Positions 14,175-26,680 of a stretch of DNA of 64,000 nt are shown in pieces; position 1 is the stretch's first letter, and every line of letters starts with the position of its first letter. The DNA comes from Oreocharis arfaki. Lineage: Eukaryota > Chordata > Aves > Passeriformes > Paramythiidae. The stretch lies in NCBI GenBank assembly GCA_013398015.1, contig VZRR01013779.1, positions 1 through 64,000 of the forward strand, in the 5' to 3' direction. A model generated the notes under the pieces. It had not been told where the DNA came from and did no database searches. It was given only the letters and a program-made list of their open reading frames with translations. The position numbers and the translations under genes were made by a program.

Positions 14175-15892
14175 GGCTGGAGCCTTACTGAGGAACCTGA
14201 ATGCTAATAACAAAATAGACCTTAATGAACCACAGCTTCAAAGAGAAATAATAACAAATTTGAATCACTTCTGGGAAAGGATTTTACTATCAGCAGTGAT
14301 TAACAAAATAAATAATGTGCCAGGAAACCAACTGTGGACTGCTACATTTGTTTGTTTCTGCCTCTGTTTTGACTGCCTGACTGGTCTTTGAGCTTCTCTA
14401 TCCCAAAATCAGTGCCTCAGCCTGATGCCAAGAGTAACATCCTTGTTCCGTTCACAGTATGAAATACAGTAGGAGGTCAGCATTAGAGGTACCTGGCAGA
14501 ACTGACACTGCATATACAGTAAAATTATCAAAAATGCAGCAGATCAATGTACAAGAGAAAAAATAGCTGTGAAACACAGGTTACACAGCAGAACTATAAA
14601 TACAGAATTGTTCCTTTCCCTGCTGTAGAAAATGGTCAGCCACTCATTAGCTAAGGTGGCACTAAAACTGTAATTTGCACTCTCATAAATGTCGTCATAG
14701 TATTCTGATCTGCCCCAAAGGACACAGAATTGTACAAACAAAAAAGAAAATACTCAGGAGATTTCCTAGTCCATACCTCTTTATCAAAACTAAATCTGCA
14801 ATCCTTAAGATATTTCAGATAGAATGTTTTTCTGTTATTTAAAAGACTTAATGTAAGGAAGAATGTATTTGTAAAGCTAAAGACCAATCAAACAGCTTCT
14901 GACTAACGGATCATTAAATAATCAACTTGACTTAAAATCCTGACATAGTTTTGCCTCCTTTCATTCATGAAATTTTTGCTATTTATTCCCTGGGGGATTC
15001 CATAATTCATACTCCAGGTGTACTTAAAGATGACAGGTCACAATTTTACTGAGTCATTTTTAATGATGATAGAGAACACAGATGTTCTGATGTTTTTAAG
15101 CTGCTTGGCGTTCTAGACATTGAAATCAATAAAATCATAAGCCAGGTTGGGTGAGCTTTCAGTGAGATCAAGAGAAATGGTCACTGAAGTTGTCAGAGGG
15201 GGTGTGTGTGTCTGGGTGTGTAGGTGTGTACACTGTGCATGGAGGCACACATTCCTGACTTACTGAGGGCAGGAGCTGGACTGTAGGACCAAGATTTTGG
15301 GGCTATGCAGTTCCACCCACTGTGGTGCCCCAGTTTTCAGATGCTGTGAGACCTGCCAGCAGCAGGAATGACTTCAGGCAGCATCAGTGTGATGTGCCAT
15401 CACATCTTCAGACAGTCTCTGTTTGCCCTACGTATAGAAAGAGCAAGGAGAAAAGTCTAGCATAAAAGCCATCAGGGCTGAAACAATTTCGACCCTGGAG
15501 CAGCAGGTTCCCATCATGGCATTGTTATAAATGACCAGCTACAATGTCGTTAGACTTTCAAATGGAAAAAAAGTATCTTTTTTGGACTGACAATTTTCAT
15601 GCTCTTGAGCGCTTTATTTTTTTAATGACAGTAAGTGTTTGAAAATACTTTCAGTGTGTTCTCACCTATAGTTTATACATCTGCTGTTATGATGTAGCAT
15701 CAAAACAGTAACAGACTTGAACTGTAACCATTGCTCAGTTTTGCCTTTGTGCGAAGTGCAGGTATAAATTATTTTGCAGCCTGACATTTGTGGGGTTACG
15801 ATATACCCCTTCCACACCTTCTAAATATAATCAGTACAGTTTACAAGCCCAAATATTACTGCTATGAATTCCCCTGCTACAGCTTCCCCCTT
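14175..15892. other. Unannotated sequence between repeat A and the GC-rich block
   Basis: No gene or interspersed repeat recognised. It contains a GT-rich simple repeat at 15200-15231. The short frames at 14161-14887 show no recognisable domain. Confidence 0.6.
15200..15231. repeat. GT-rich simple repeat
   Basis: Interrupted (GT)n tract with the pattern ggtgtgtgtgtctgggtgtg and continuing to about 15231. An imperfect microsatellite. Confidence 0.85.
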
Positions 15893-16190
15893 GCGTCGAG
15901 GAGCAAGCTGTGGCTCTGCCTCCTGCCTGCCCAGCATCCGCAGGGGCGGATTAAGGCACCTCCCGGGGTGCGGGACTGTGGCCAGCAGCAGCCGGGGCTG
16001 GGCACGGGGGTGGCACAGGCACAGGGAGGGGGCCAGCCGCCCTCCCGGGGGGCTCGGCTGCCTCCCCTGGCCCGGACATCAAGGGCTCGGGAGCAGGGGA
16101 AGGCGAGATGGCATCCTGCTGGGAGAAGGGGAAGGAGGGAGCCACTGGGCAGACTGCGTGGGGAGAGGCTGCAAAGGAGCATTTTAGAAC
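15893..16190. other. GC-rich block (weak CpG-island character)
   Basis: A sharp rise in G+C in an AT-rich setting. I counted about 15 CpG dinucleotides by eye in roughly 300 bp, which is high for this window but below what the base composition predicts, so it is only a weak CpG-island candidate. It has several 'cccgggg'/'gggcgg' GC-box-like motifs. The window's longest open frame (181 codons, plus strand 15788-16333) crosses it, but frames on both strands are open here. That is expected where stop codons are scarce because of base composition, so I do not call a gene. It could be a promoter-like island of a non-coding transcript, or a GC-rich piece of an unrecognised LTR. Confidence 0.55.
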
Positions 16191-17167
16191 ACCCAGTAAT
16201 TGTGGTAAATCTGGGCATCATTTTAAACCTTAATCCATTGCTGATCATAAGCAGTGAAAGCACAGACGTGCCGGTGACAGAGGTGAGAGGGAAACAAAAC
16301 CCTAACATGGGCAAGTATTCCTTTTGGTATTAAACACCCCATAATCACAACTGAATTGACAGTCAGACTGGCAACCCTGGAGTCAAAACTCAACTAGAGT
16401 GTTGCAACGTTGGGGCTCTTGCTTTGCTTTCCAGACCAAACCCATATTTTTGTCAGTAAAACAAGCAGATTGGACTCAGATGCATAACAGCATTATACAA
16501 TTGAGACAGAGGTACAATTTTTACATTTTTTAGTTATTTGCAGCCACAGTTTATTTTCTCCATGCATTGCTGCAATTTGATTACCTAAATGTCTCAAAAA
16601 ACAACATATAAGACACTGGATAATAAAAGTTTTAAATAAACAAAGTTTCATTTTCAGTACGAATTTTTAAGATAAAGGAATAAACTTTGTGTTGCAGAAA
16701 ATGGGAAGCAGGGACTCAATGAATCCTGACAGGCAGATTTACTCACATTTTCAAAGTGGGTAAGGGGGAACTTCCGAATATTCCTTTTCAAACTAATAAT
16801 ATATTACAAAAAATCCTAAACCATTCTCTTCTATTAGTGGCTTTCATGACTCTCTAATTTTGCACTTCATTGAGGAAGTGAGTTTTAAATATCCCCCCTG
16901 GTAAGAGCAGTATAATCCTGATTTATGTGCTATTTGCACTCTTTCATATTTATTTTTCCAAACATGCTATTTTCTGAAATGTTGTTTTGAGTGCCAGTTT
17001 TACCTCCTGGCGAAGTCAGGGTGCCCTGGAGTGTTTAGGTGAGATGTGCCCCAGCACTGCACAGAGGTGCTGGGCTGACAGAGCTGCCTGACACAACCTC
17101 CTGCCATTTGTGGGCGGTTGCTGAATTATGCGACCACCCACAGAATGGTGAGATGCTTTTGAACAAG
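16191..17167. other. Unannotated sequence
   Basis: No gene or known repeat seen between the GC-rich block and the second copy of the dispersed element. Locally GC-richer around 17000-17150 without an open frame of interest. Confidence 0.6.
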
Positions 17168-17380
17168 AAAGAGCATCTTTCCCTGCTGTACAGCTTTACA
17201 TTTGGATTTCCTGTGTAATTACAATTTAGCTGGGAATCAAAACCATCATCAGAAAACAGAAAGGGATTGCTGATCTGTTATGTTGTGCCAGGAACGAGTG
17301 CTCTTCTTACAAGTCGGAAGAGAGCTGTGTTCCTGCAACTTCACAGATGAATCTTGTTAAATTGCTTGTGACCAAGTGGA
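17168..17380 (+). repeat. Unidentified dispersed element, copy B
   Basis: Second, slightly shorter copy of the element at 13943-14174, in the same orientation about 3.2 kb away. Shared blocks include 'aaagagc', 'ggatttcctgtgtaatt', 'caattt.gctg.gaatca', 'aaacagaaag', 'ttgctgat', 'tgccaggaac' and 'gaatctt.ttaaa.tgcttgtg'. Copy B lacks about 5 bp before the core and about 8 bp after the 'aaacagaaag' block relative to copy A. The copies have many point differences, so the duplication or the two insertions are old. Nothing in it suggests coding. Confidence 0.8.
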
Positions 17381-18329
17381 GACCAAGCTGATTTCTGTGC
17401 AAAGCCTCCAATATGATCCCTAAGATCCTTGCTTGAGCAGCAAGTGGAGTGGCTCTCTCACGGGACCGAGTGGTGGGGCTGTCACTAAGGCCCTCAACAT
17501 GCCTTTTTTACATTACGAGGTAATTAAACAGCTCCTATGAATGTTCAGCACAGCTACAGCTCAGCAGAGAAGCACTTAGCTCAGAGCCTTAATTTTTTAC
17601 TGTTAGCCAAAAAGTATCCAGTGAAGTTTGACTCAGACATTTAGTGTTTTAGCACGTGAGACACCCTGCTCTCATTTCAGATCTCCATTGTTTATTAAGC
17701 CAGGAGAGGAATAAAGCTCCCCCTGGCTTGCTTCCCTGCTTCCCACCTTAGCTGGGAGCAACTTACCTTCCTGCTCCTACTGCTCCTCAAACATGGTTAA
17801 AACATCCCTTAGACCCTAGAGCTCAGATCTGATCCATTCCTGTAACAATCCCCCCTGGGGGAGCAAGCTATCTGCTATCTCTCACTTTTGCAGAAGTGTT
17901 GAGGTATCTCCCAGTGCCACCAACCTCAAAAACCCATGTGAGAAAGCTGGAAAAATACATATATCTATTACTTTCTTCTTCTGCAATGCATGCTGCTTTT
18001 CATATTCCTCTTTTCCTACAGAAGTACAGTTCAGCTAGAACCCAGTTTCCCACAACACTCCCCAGTGCCAGGGGACAGATGCCAGTTCACCAATTCCTAG
18101 TAAATAATTTCCTCCTGAGAGTTTGCCAGGCATGTTTCCCTCTAAAATCCTCCAGCCACCCAGATGTACCCAAATTATACGTGGGGAGATCTTGATGGGC
18201 TCAGAAGAAAGAGATAAAGATGAAAGGTTCCCTATTCTGCAGGTATCTGGCCCTCTCGTGAAAAGATGTGTCTGCAGGGAATCCAGCAGCAGACCTTACA
18301 TCCAAAACATGCCATCACCTTTTTCCCAT
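17381..18329. other. Unannotated sequence
   Basis: No supported gene. Overlapping frames of about 60-100 codons at 17896-18404 have no domain. A small perfect palindrome (CCCCCTGGGGG) lies near 17851-17861. Confidence 0.55.
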
Positions 18330-18420
18330 TCTATTCTGGGCAAGTCACTCCACATCTCTACCTTAAGAAGATTATTACCTTTTCTTACCTCAGCTTCACA
18401 GTAGTGTTGCATTACAGCTC
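18330..18420 (+). repeat. Possible MIR-like SINE remnant
   Basis: The stretch has 'tgggcaagtcact' followed by 'ctct', then 'ttacctca' and 'gt.gttgc', in the order seen in the 3' half of MIR SINEs (GGGCAAGTCACTTAACCTCT..., ...TACCTCA..GGGTTGTTG). The exact match is short (12-13 bp) and the rest is loose, so this may be chance. MIR-type elements do occur as old remnants in birds. Confidence 0.3.
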
Positions 18421-20837
18421 TGATGCTGCAATACTGGAGCAGCCTTTCAGTGAAGCTCCACCACATTAAAAGGCAAATAAGCATGAAAATAATAATCAGG
18501 GAATCTTTTGCACAGAAATAATAAAAGACTTACTAAACAAAATATTAGGCTGCATATATAGGCCTTTTTCTCTGATGTTCTGGAATGTATCCAGGATATA
18601 TATGAAATCCAGATTAATCAGTTTTTCTTCTTGCTTCAAGGCAGATGGATGTTGATGAAAAACTAACCTGGGCACCTTTGCACAAAGGTGTGCTAACAAA
18701 TCATGATGAACGAAATATAATTAATTATTTTTTTCTGAATCCATCTGGCCTCAATGAAGTACCTTGAAGGAAATGAATAATAAAGAAATTTCTTTTTTAA
18801 AAAATTGTTTCTGGATTAATCTAAGTAGATTATAACATCTGAAAACCTATTAGCAGCATAAAATGCATTCTCATAGCAATATTTCTTTGTTGTGTGTTGC
18901 CCAGCTGAAAATGAATTATGAGAGTCTTGTATGGATTAACAAAAGCAAATATTTCATCATCTTAACTGAAGTTATAACACACAAGATGCACTTAGCACCA
19001 CAGCAGAATGCCACCGTGTAAATATTTTTCCCTTAAAAATGTATGTTGAGCCTTTTCTGTGCTTGGGGCATATCATGGATGTTTCACTTTCCCTAGTTTG
19101 ATTAGAATCAGAAATAATACTGTATGACATCCAAGTAGGACGGTGCAGAGACTGAGGATGCCCAGCACAGAATCTCTGCAAGATGTATTTGAGGGATCCC
19201 TCTCGCTGTACAAGAGAGATGGTTGTATCCCATGTATACAGGTGACATCTGTTCCTAATTCATTGACTGACACTTCGGTGAGAGTCACAATATATGTGAA
19301 ATATGATTTAGGCAGACCAAAACGGTCCAGCTGTCTAATCATCACTGAATTATTAGCTGAAGTTAAGAAGTTGTACAAAGCACATGTGATAAAGACTACA
19401 CACTTGGAAGCACAGCCTGGATCTTTGCAATACCAGCAAAAGTATTACATAGAACAGTACAATTTGTAAGTTTTCTCTGCTGCTGAAAACTGTTTCACCT
19501 CTAGGTCTGGGTGAACCTGTGATGATGAAAAAATAGAAACACTTTTTCTTCGGCATGAAAAAAACCCCAGTATCCTCCAAACTGGATTAAAATAGGGAAT
19601 TCAGCCTTGAAGTTAAACACAAACTTGGGAATGGGTGTGGGGCTTTGGCCCAAGGCTTCTCTTCAGATATAGGTCACATCATTTAGATAGCAGAAGTCTG
19701 TAAAGAAATGGAATGTTCAAAATTAATTTTCCCTACCAATTATTCACCTGAAATCCTGACAACTCTGTTTTATTGAATTGTGTCCCTTAGCGTGGTGATT
19801 TTTATACAGAATTGCAAGGATTCGAAACACTTTTAAACAATTTTTATAATATTTATTTGTATATCTGCCTGTGTTTCAAAAAATACACATTTCTTGAAAA
19901 AAAAGATGTGTCATTATAGGTGTCCCACAAATGACATCCATCAGAATTGCTACATATCAAGTGACACCTCTGCTTTTCTGCACTATATCACAATCCTCAC
20001 TCCCAACAGCTCTTACTGGAGAGGAAATACCACATTTTACAAATGTTGCCTAGTAGTTCCTGTTAACTGATGAAACTACTGTTGTTAATTTTAGGGTTGC
20101 ATATTAAATCATAATGAGTCTTGTGAAAGGTAGTAGGTACCTCTTAAAACATGGAAATTGTGTAGATGATGGATTGCCTCTGATAAACTGTATTTTAATC
20201 TGCTCTGAAAGTGAAGTAACTTTCAAACGCTTTTACATGCAAAAGGTTTCTACTTTTCATTGGATATTTCTTTTTTTTTCCTTTTTTTTTTTAATTTGAA
20301 GAAATCTGTAGGGGATGAAGCCATAAAAATGCATTTAAACAATGTGTGAGTCCGAACAGAATCTAGAGGGAGAACTGGCACCATGTGCTTAGCTCAGCCT
20401 GTGGTGCCTTTGCACAGCAAAAGTCTCTCAGTAGAAAGACTCTGCAGCAATGCCATGACACAGGAGAGTTATGAGTGGTGTTTCAGCTTTCTCCTTGAAC
20501 TAACATCTGTCATCATCAAAATCAAAAGGAAAAGGATCTGTTTGGTTAATTTGCCTATCCTCCCTCTGCAGTACTATCAGTTCTGGTTTTGCCCTTTACA
20601 CTTGGACAAGGTGATTCAGAGAATGCCAGCTATTTCATAAATTTCTGGTTTGTAGGTGCTGGAGACATTTGTGACATTTGTACAAACTCACCATCACGAG
20701 GCTTTATCCCACCTTGCTGAGATATTCCTATCCTTAAATTAATACACCTCCATTTAGATGCTCTCTCAAGGGCACAGCCGTCTCTATGTTAATTTCTGCA
20801 TTAGGTTTTCAATCCCTTCTCTTGGCAACTGCAAAAG
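18421..20837. other. Unannotated AT-rich sequence
   Basis: No gene or interspersed repeat recognised. Contains a T-rich tract at 20271-20292 (about ten T, CC, about ten T). The plus-strand 108-codon frame at 19143-19469 overlaps a 101-codon minus-strand frame and has no recognisable domain. Confidence 0.6.
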
Positions 20838-20960
20838 AGGAACATAAATGCTACTGGATCAGACCTAGGACATACCTAACCCAAACTCACTATTTTGATT
20901 CTGCCAGGACCAAAAGCTTCAAATTAAGATTCAAAAGTGGGAGATTTACAAAGCAGCTTA
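20838..20960 (-). mobile_element. CR1/L3-type LINE, short 3' fragment
   Basis: The plus strand reads 'aggaacataa', a short gap, then 'tgctactggatcagacct', in the layout of the reverse-complemented 3' end of CR1/L3 elements (GAACATAAGAATGGCCATACTGGGTCAGACC...). The following 'acctaacccaaa' is like their TCTAGCCCAGTA block. Only about 120 bp is matched and the rest is weak. The element would lie on the minus strand. Assignment is from recalled family sequence. Confidence 0.55.
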
Positions 20961-23037
20961 TCTCTCATTTAAAGTCCTTAGAAAACATCTGGTCAAAACC
21001 TTTGAACACAAGACATACGACTTCCCAGGCTCAACTGAGTTCAATGGCTGAACACATCTAAATGTGCTGTTCGAAAGATTCATAGTTTCTATCCTCTACA
21101 CTTACTATTTTTCTTCTTATTCCTGTAAATATTTTCCTTTTTCATGTTTTCCAGCAACACGCAGCAGAACATATTTCCATAGGTCATTTTCTTGTTAATG
21201 TAACATAATTTCTTTAAAGATTTTATGTTTCCTGTACTTGTCATTTATTCAGCAGCTCTGCTCCTGTACTTTTAACACTCAATACAAATTCTGCTTTTCA
21301 ATTGTTTTAGCATATCCTTATACATAACTACTCTATTTGCTATGAATTCTATTGAATTGGTTTTTACTAAACAATCTTTTTTTTATTAGTCATTTTTACA
21401 GGACTGCTACTTTTTGTTTCTGTGTGGCCTTCCATCTTTCTAATAACCCTTTTTCCCTACAAATAAAACCCTTCCATCTTCAATCTACTTGTGTCTCTTT
21501 TGATTGTTTTTAATCAGAAATTTATACAATTTACCACAGAGAGGCCTTTTTCAAAATAAAGAAATTTTTAATGATGTCTTAGCACACACTCCAGGTGTTC
21601 TTTCAGAATATGAAGCCACAATGAACTAGAGCCCAACCTTATGCACAAAGTATTAAAAAAGCCTTTTCAGTCTGTACAATCTTGCTGTTGGCTTTATGGA
21701 ACTGTCTGCCATGATACTGCCAATTTAGTTATGTTGTGAGTTTTCCAGAGTCTCCCGTAACCCTGCCAAATTAAGCAATTCTGTGCCACATGAAAATTGT
21801 CTCAGGTTCCCATTCTCCTTTCCAAATGATTGTAAAAGAGTTTTGACCAATACAACCTCATTAGAGGCAAAGTGCTCAAATCAGTAACTGTTCATACTGT
21901 TGAAAATGTAGTTTCCCACCTTTCTCATACTATCCACCTTCTAAGAACACAAGTATTCTTCTCATTTTATGATTAATTTTATTTTCCCAGCAAGTTATGA
22001 GTGATCTCATCAAAGGGCTGTAAAAGTCCACATAGAAGTTTCCTTTAATCCTACTCAAGGGGCTGTAGAACATAATTGTGCACAGAAAACATGACTGACC
22101 TTGCCACACTTACGCTGAAAATTTATATATTTACATACTTTCAGCGATTTATAACTATGTCCTTCTATTTATTTTGCCATTATATGAACCTCTTGAAATA
22201 AATTTGATGATTTCACAAACCAGTTTATGGTTGGTGAAACCAATGCAAGTGGAAACTCCTGCATGCACCTGGGGAAGGACAATCCCATGTGCCAATACAG
22301 ACTGGGGTTCTGGAGAACAGCTTTGCAGAAAAGGACTTAGATGCCCCGTTTAATTTTAATGAAGTTTTAATTTCAGTGCTATAGCAGCTATAATAGTTCC
22401 TTTTCTGCTCGTTCTGATTCACAAAATCAACTTGCCAATGTACCTAAGAAGATGGTGGTTCCCACTTTTTTTGCTGATAAGGAAGGCAGCAAGAAAGATT
22501 CGGCTGCTTTGATAAAAGTTCAGTCTTTCTGTCTTCGATAAAGAATTATTTCTTGTTGCTTTTTTTCTCCTGACAAACTTGTTCACATCTTTCTTGTTTT
22601 CCAGAATATAACATTGTCTCTCACCACTTAGGCCTCTTTCTGTGGACTGATGTTCCATTTTCTGAAGCTGAATAACCAGCACTGCAATTTTATCATGGAA
22701 GGAGTTAGGGGTTTATATCTTGTTTTCGTTTTTGTCTAGGGATGTGTACGTTTTCTACTACTTTGACATATTTTGCTTACAGCCCTTAAAGCCTGTTCTG
22801 GAAACCTGCATTTCCCCACTTTTCATTATAGAATATTTTTAATTTAATATTTTTAATGACTTGTTCTTTTTCCCTTATTCCTTCAGGCTACTTTTCAAAG
22901 TCAATCTATTGCAAGCATAGCACATGTTTGTGTTCTTTTAATTTGGTTTTGGATAGGGATACGCATATCCTACATTAAGTCCTTATTCCCAGTACAGTGC
23001 TGCAAAATTTCATAAAATTACATTCTAATTCAGGTGA
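20961..23037. other. Unannotated AT-rich sequence
   Basis: No gene or known repeat supported. The short frames at 22225-22682 on the minus strand have no domain. Confidence 0.6.
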
Positions 23038-23061
23038 TTTTTTTTTTTTTTTTTTTTTTTT
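23038..23061. repeat. Poly-T tract (24 T)
   Basis: An uninterrupted run of 24 T on the plus strand, that is poly-A on the minus strand. It could be the tail of a minus-strand retroposed sequence. A 62-codon minus-strand frame runs into it (23030-23218), but there is no AATAAA just upstream and I found no flanking target-site duplication. A simple homopolymer is the default reading. Confidence 0.85.
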
Positions 23062-26000
23062 GCTTTGACATTAATGATCCTTCTATACCTGGGACTGAGC
23101 TTTTAAAAATATGTCCACTTCCCTTGAACAACTGACCCTTAAATATTTTTCCTTCGTCTCTCTGTCTCTTGTACCACATTGACTCTTCAGTGTGATCCAT
23201 GACATTCATTCCCGCCATTCATACCTATTTTCTATCCAAAGTCAGAAGTAAGTGTGTCACCTTGACCCCAGGACAATCACTCCCCTCACCATTCTAGCCC
23301 AAAATGGTTCCTCACATTGCACTTTTTTGCTACATCTCTGACTGCAAAGAGACACAAAACCTTGTCCCAGGAAAGGGATGACTCTCTACCAATTGCCAAG
23401 GGAACACACTGGAAAGACACAAGCAAGAACACAAAGTTGCATCACCTCCTTGCATTAGATGATGTCTGTCATTCAATCACTTCTCCCTCCATATTTCTTC
23501 ATTCTGGAAGTTGAATTGTTATTATGATCTTCTCAGAGCTGCCAGAAGATCAAGGCTGTAGAGTTTGCCAGGGTACTTGGTGTTGGGGGTATGTGACATG
23601 TATGAGTTATTATACCATGTTCACTGTGGACTGAACCTTCAAATGACAGGAAATCAATCTCCATCCAGCAGAAAGAGCTACTGCTTTTGGTCACAGGTAA
23701 CCTACAGAACATTTATAGATAAATCCTTTTCTTAAATGTCTTGTGAAGATTATGCTTTCATCATTTGCCTTCTGCTTTCCTCTTATTAGGTGTAATTATA
23801 ACCTGATTCATTTGAAGATTTCTTCTTTTTTTCTTATCTAAATAGCTTCTTTTTTTTTCATATCTAAATATCATTTGGTCTAGTGAAAGACATTGGATCT
23901 GTCTATGAAACACAGGGATAACAATAGAGCTGTATTCATGTAACTGAAAAACATAGCATTTATAAATAGCTGGAGACAGTCCAAGATTACAAAATTCACA
24001 CCCAGAATGGAAATTGTCCTAAATTTGAGTGGTTTCGAACAGGATTGATGTTCTGATGTGTTTAAGGGAAAGAGTTTCTCATACAGAATGCTTATAAAAT
24101 TCAGTGGTTGCATCTGATTTTTTTTTTTTTCCCAGAGTAATGTCTGTCAGCAAACAATCACAATAAATTTGTTTGGAAAAATTACCCTTTAATTTTCCTC
24201 CACAGACAGGTTATTTAGATTGTCCAGACAAAAATATGCTTGCTAACTGCAACTGTTCAACAATTAGGATTGCAACTACCTTAACAGAAGGTTTAACTTA
24301 ACATAAAAATGTTTCTAACTCTGTACTTTGTTTCATCCCTAACTAGCAGCATTGTGTTAATGGATTTCAATTATGAACCACAAGTTGAATTCCTCAACCA
24401 CTTTTTTTCCATTCTCTTTATATGTAACCCTTGGCTCCAAGAAAATTTGCATCACTTTAGAAACAAACGCCTTTTAAAATATATTAAATGGTCAAAAATT
24501 AACATTCACTTCATTCATGTAGTTTTACTGCTTAACAGAAGAATCAAGAGGAGTTTTGCAACAAGACAAATTATTTGATTTCTTCTTTATACTTCATCTC
24601 ATATTTGGCATCACATCAGTCCTTTTTAAAAGAATGAATATTGCTGTCAAAATACCTTCTCACTGGAGAAAAATGTTGCCTCACAAAAAAAAAAAATCAA
24701 AGAGGATAAAGAAGGTCATTTACTGGGTGCAAATATCTATAAGAGATTTTTTTTCTTTTAGTTTGAATATTGATAGTAGTTTTTAGAAATGAAACATGCA
24801 TTTTCCGTTAAACATGTACTTTGGTTCCCTGAGTGCTGTGTGGTAATGCTGGAACCCCACGTTAGTCTTGACTGATGATGTTTGAACAGAGGAAAAGACA
24901 TCATCTGTCCAAGTTAAATCTATCATGCCTTTTACTGTATTTTATGTCTGGCTTGTGTTCAACAAATAATCCAAAACGTGCACAAAAAAAAGCTAGGAGC
25001 CAGCATCTTGAAATACGATCTATTTGCAAGAAATGTTTTAGAATATCATTTTCAGTTGTCCCATGTCAATGATTGATTGCTTGTTATTGCCTATGTGACT
25101 AATGATAAGCATGATGAGTTGACACAAAGTTTCACACTACTTACAGCTTGTATTGCTTGTTTTGCCACTCAGAAATAACCCTGCTTATTGTCTCACTCAT
25201 ACAAGAATTTATTTGCAGCACATAATAGAGTTAAAAGCAGACATTCCTGATAATTATTCTTTTTAGTGATAAGTGAAGGTTATTTTACTTGATCCAAAAT
25301 AAAGAATTTCAATGCTCAGAAATTATATATATGTGACCTGACCTAGAGCATACCAAGTCTGACAGCTGAATGATGCAAAGCAGACAATGAAGCCTACACA
25401 TGCATTTGTAAAGAAAAAGCTACAGTAAGTCACAAATAATGAAAGACAAAAATGTCTAAGATCTCACTTCCCATTCCTTAATTTGGTGCAGTGTTCTGCC
25501 CAATTAATGTACAGAAAGTGTCTCCTTCACTGAGTTTTCCAAGGGAGCAAACAGCATAAAATGCACTTGACTCCAGAGAAGAACTATCTATGTAGTTATT
25601 ACATTCATATGTTACCTCAGGAACCCTCATATTTAAGACAATTGCTACTTAAATTCTGTTTAAGTATTAATAGAAGTTTCATATGCAAGGTCTAAGTGCT
25701 AATTATTTTAGCTGGAGCTGGTAAAATCACAATTATGGTGTAGGAACCTGTTGGGGCACTGCATTTTAACCAAAAAAATACCAAAACAATTAGACAAATA
25801 AGAGACAGACAGGAGAAGAAAAAAGAATAAGATACTTAGAAAGTATGATTTTCCTGGTATGATTAAAAGAATTTTGCCTTATTAGTCTCAGACATGGAGA
25901 ACTGTGAGAGGCACGAGAACAATCTTTCAAAAAAGCAACTGCTCTCCAAGTACAGAAGAGGCAGGAACAGAACAAATCCATTTATTTTGCTGTAAAAAAG

Positions 26001-26439
26001 ATGAAAGTCATGAGTCAATGAAAACTTTCTAAATGGCAAAAGCAGGCAATCATTGCAAAAGAAAAAAACAGGACATGATGGTATCTGCTTTCTGGAGGCT
26101 CCTTAAGGGAAAATTTTAAAAGCCACAAATTATGCAGGAGTAAACCATAAATATCTTGCCTGTGTGCAGCTGGCTGGAGTAGGTCACCTCAGTAAAGGTT
26201 GTTAAAGCTAACACTGTGAGGCCAGTGAGGAGAGCAAAGCAGCGAGAACAAGCAGTAAGGCTGCCAGTGCTCTCAGTGAAGGTGTCCAGAAGGAGCATCG
26301 GTGTCAGCCCAGTTCAGGTAAACAAGGCAAGAGTGGCTGTGCCTGGCCAGAGCTGAAGCCCACCCTCCACCATGCCCTGTCTCCAGACCCAGCTAGAGAC
26401 ACATAAGAGCTGGACAAACTCTTTCCTCAGGGCATCAGC
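23062..26439. other. Unannotated AT-rich sequence
   Basis: No supported gene. Includes a 13-T run at 24118-24130 and a 12-A run at 24685-24696. From about 26150 the sequence becomes richer in G+C as it nears the C-rich block. No splice-bounded frame stands out. Confidence 0.6.
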
Positions 26440-26680
26440 AGGCCTGACTTACCCACTCCAGAACCCGGGGGCCCCCCACCTCCCCAGCCTCCAGGACCCC
26501 ATTTAACACCCCCAGGACCACCAGTCCCTGCCCCAGTGAAGCCGCAGCAGGGCTGACCTTCAGCTCCCCACACCCTGCCCTGCCCAGCCACGAGCCCCCC
26601 ATCCGTGGAAAGCCTTGGTCTACATGTGCCCAAGCATGCAGTTGTGGCACTCACCCAGACCACTTCTTCAGGCTTTTTGT
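26440..26680. other. C-rich / G-rich strand-skewed block
   Basis: Strongly C-rich on the plus strand, with repeated ccc runs. The densest part (26466-26535) puts several runs of four to six G on the minus strand, separated by spacers of about 4-12 nt, so it could in principle form a long-loop G-quadruplex. Minus-strand frames of 71-78 codons here are glycine-rich composition artefacts and not genes. It lies just upstream of an old LINE copy and may be part of a composite repeat, but no family was recognised. Confidence 0.5.

Noticed and set aside
15788..16333. 181-codon plus-strand ORF, the longest in the window
   Set aside because: It runs through the GC-rich block, where stops are rare in all frames. 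Frames on both strands are open at once, the residues simply reflect GC-rich codons (R, G, P, A), and no domain is seen.
26427..26663. Glycine-rich minus-strand ORFs
   Set aside because: They are a translation of a G-rich strand, low in complexity and with no conserved pattern.
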